6,356 bases of DNA from Leucobacter sp. (GTDB lineage: Bacteria; Actinomycetota; Actinomycetes; Actinomycetales; Microbacteriaceae): NCBI GenBank assembly GCA_017990305.1, contig JAGNOB010000117.1, positions 1 to 6,356 on the forward strand, in the 5' to 3' direction. The position numbers and the translations under genes were made by a program. The first letter of the stretch is position 1. Each line of letters opens with the position of its first letter. The notes under the pieces were generated by a model. It was not told the origin of the DNA and made no database searches. It saw nothing but the letters and a program-made list of their open reading frames with translations. Below, in pieces: positions 5,317 to 6,356 of the stretch.

Positions 5317-6104
5317 GCGTCTGGCACGTCGGTGACAAACATGTAGCCCGGCGCGTGCGTGAGCGCGAAGGGCGGGCGCGACGCCATGATCGCGGCCTGC
5401 GGCGTGACGCCACAGGCCCAAAAGACCGGGACATCACCGTCGCGCAGTTCGGGGGCGTCACCGAATTCGGGGGAGGCGAGGTCGGCGATTCCGAGGCCCG
5501 CCGGGTCGCCAATGTGCACCGGCGCACCGTGCACAGCGGGATAGCGGCCTGAGATCTGCACCGCATCGGCGACCCTGTCACCGGGGATCGGGCGCATCGA
5601 CACCACGAGTTCACCGGTGAGGCGACCCGCTGGTTCGCACTGGCGGGTCGTTTGGTACATGGGAACGTTGCGGCCGAGCGCCTGGTGTCGCACCTCGATA
5701 CCGGCGTCGACGAGTCCGGCTTCGAAGGTGAAGCTGCACCCGATGAGGAAGGACACGAGGTCGGGGTGTTCCTCCCACGCGGCAGAGGCGTCGCTCGGCT
5801 CGGCCGTGAGCTCACCGTCGCGCCACACGCGATAGGCCGGAATATCGGTGCGCAGGTCTGAGCCCGGCGCCATTCGCGACTCGGTTGTCCCTGCGTCGAG
5901 CACCTCAAGCACCGGGCAGGCCTGCGGGTTGCGCTGAGCGTAGAGCAGCACGTCGTAGGCCCAATCGGCTGGAACAGCAATGAGGTTGGCCTGCACCAGC
6001 CCGTGTGCGACCCCGCTTGTCGGGGCCACGTGCCCCCTCCGGTATTGTGCGCGGGCAGTGCGAGCCTCGCTGAGCTGTGTTGCGGTTGCGAGTATGCGTG
6101 TCAT
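5301..6104 (-). CDS. DUF1445 / YcsI-type putative hydro-lyase
   Basis: This 267-residue protein belongs to the DUF1445 (UPF0317, COG4336) family, of typical length 260-270. The family signatures are all present: [11 protein letters not shown] near the N-terminus (31-41), [13 protein letters not shown] (119-131) with an invariant-looking cysteine C123, the SMRPI strand (169-173), and the C-terminal [10 protein letters not shown] (231-240) and [12 protein letters not shown] (248-259). Members are annotated as putative hydro-lyases. In animals a homologous domain occurs in the mitochondrial D-glutamate cyclase DGLUCY, and in Bacillus ycsI sits in the 5-oxoprolinase (pxp/kip) locus. A role in 5-oxoproline or D-glutamate metabolism is thus plausible, but the reaction is not established from this sequence. 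The GAAGGAG site at 6118-6112, eight bases before ATG, fixes the start. It begins 45 bp after the stop of the biotinyl-domain gene on the same strand, so an operon is likely. Confidence 0.9.
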   Translation of the reverse strand: MTRILATATQLSEARTARAQYRRGHVAPTSGVAHGLVQANLIAVPADWAYDVLLYAQRNPQACPVLEVLDAGTTESRMAPGSDLRTDIPAYRVWRDGELTAEPSDASAAWEEHPDLVSFLIGCSFTFEAGLVDAGIEVRHQALGRNVPMYQTTRQCEPAGRLTGELVVSMRPIPGDRVADAVQISGRYPAVHGAPVHIGDPAGLGIADLASPEFGDAPELRDGDVPVFWACGVTPQAAIMASRPPFALTHAPGYMFVTDVPDANYLV

Positions 6105-6149
6105 AACCTGTTCTCCTTCATTGGTACAGGGCAGCCGTGGGGCAGCCGA

Positions 6150-6356
6150 CTACTGAGGCTGCACGGCGCCGATCGCCTCACCGGCCGCGACAACTGCGCC
6201 GGCCGTGACCGCGTGCAGGAGTGTACCGGCGGCCGCCGCCTTCACGGGGACCTCCATCTTCATCGCCTCGAGCACAGCAATGGTGTCACCGGCTGCAACT
6301 GTCGCGCCGTCGTCGACCTGCCACGACGCGAGGGTGCCAGCAAATGGCGCGAGGAT
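6150..6356 (-). CDS. C-terminal biotinyl domain of a biotin-dependent enzyme (partial; N-terminus beyond the window)
   Basis: The last 68 residues of a minus-strand protein are visible, ending in a TAG at 6152-6150; the rest lies beyond the right edge. They form a nearly complete biotinyl/lipoyl-attachment domain: ILAPFAGTLASW, then the biotinylation motif EAMKMEVPV with the target lysine in AMKM, then AAAAGTLLHAV and a closing glycine-rich turn before PQ. AMKM is the biotin form of the motif, whereas lipoyl domains usually have DKA. The carrier would move CO2 or a carboxyl group between enzyme active sites. It could be a free acyl-CoA carboxylase carrier subunit, the tail of an acyl-CoA carboxylase alpha chain, or the tail of a fused 5-oxoprolinase/urea-amidolyase-type protein. 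The neighbouring DUF1445 gene favours the last option, by inference. The gene probably heads an operon into DUF1445. Confidence 0.88.
   Translation of the reverse strand: MLAPFAGTLASWQVDDGATVAAGDTIAVLEAMKMEVPVKAAAAGTLLHAVTAGAVVAAGEAIGAVQPQ

Noticed and set aside
5297..5980. A 227-residue minus-strand frame in another phase of the DUF1445 gene
   Set aside because: It overlaps a family-matching protein on the same strand, and its arginine/proline/serine-rich composition is typical of a shifted frame.
2847..6356. The lipoate ligase acting on the nearby biotinyl domain
   Set aside because: The carrier motif is AMKM, the biotin type, which is normally modified by BirA-type ligases. The two genes are about 2.2 kb apart in separate transcription units.

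Overview
The window is ordinary-looking, GC-rich chromosomal DNA. Strong third-position G/C bias, TANNNT-type promoter candidates directly abutting start codons, and protein sequences of actinobacterial type (especially the lipoate ligase) suggest an actinobacterium, plausibly of the Microbacteriaceae. The family assignment is an impression from sequence style and was not tested. I see no mobile elements, tRNA or rRNA genes, CRISPR arrays or prophage genes.

Layout, left to right. (1) Positions 1-47 probably hold the first codons of a divergent gene that runs off the left edge. (2) Two plus-strand genes follow: a zinc-free quinone oxidoreductase (139-1113) and a 400-residue, catalytic-domain-only relative of cobalamin-independent methionine synthase (1185-2387). 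Both have a -10-like hexamer ending exactly six bases before ATG, as in leaderless transcripts. (3) A GC-rich hairpin region (2388-2462) separates these from a minus-strand pair: a lipoate-protein ligase (2847-3896) and, 27 bp downstream of it, a small VOC/glyoxalase-fold protein (2463-2819). The ligase carries its accessory domain at the N-terminus, the reverse of the E. coli LplA order. (4) Diverging from the ligase across a 135-bp spacer is a 12-helix MFS transporter (4032-5282). (5) The transporter converges on a minus-strand DUF1445 (YcsI-type, 'putative hydro-lyase') gene (5301-6104), and a perfect 9-bp hairpin spans their 3' ends. (6) Upstream of the DUF1445 gene, and running off the right edge, is the C-terminal biotinyl domain of a biotin-dependent enzyme (6150-6356).

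How the genes fit together. The clearest functional unit is the right edge. DUF1445 genes are often found with the prokaryotic 5-oxoprolinase genes (pxpA/pxpB/pxpC, formerly ycsF/kipI/kipA), whose fused forms can end in a biotinyl domain, so an amino-acid/5-oxoproline catabolic operon probably continues to the right. The lipoate ligase would charge lipoyl domains of 2-oxoacid dehydrogenases or the glycine cleavage system. The oxidoreductase, methyltransferase-like protein, VOC protein and transporter have no obvious shared pathway. I found no convincing new multi-gene system. The items most worth a second look are the permuted ligase, the short MetE-like protein with an intact zinc site, the paired leaderless promoter geometry, and the hairpins at both convergent gene junctions.
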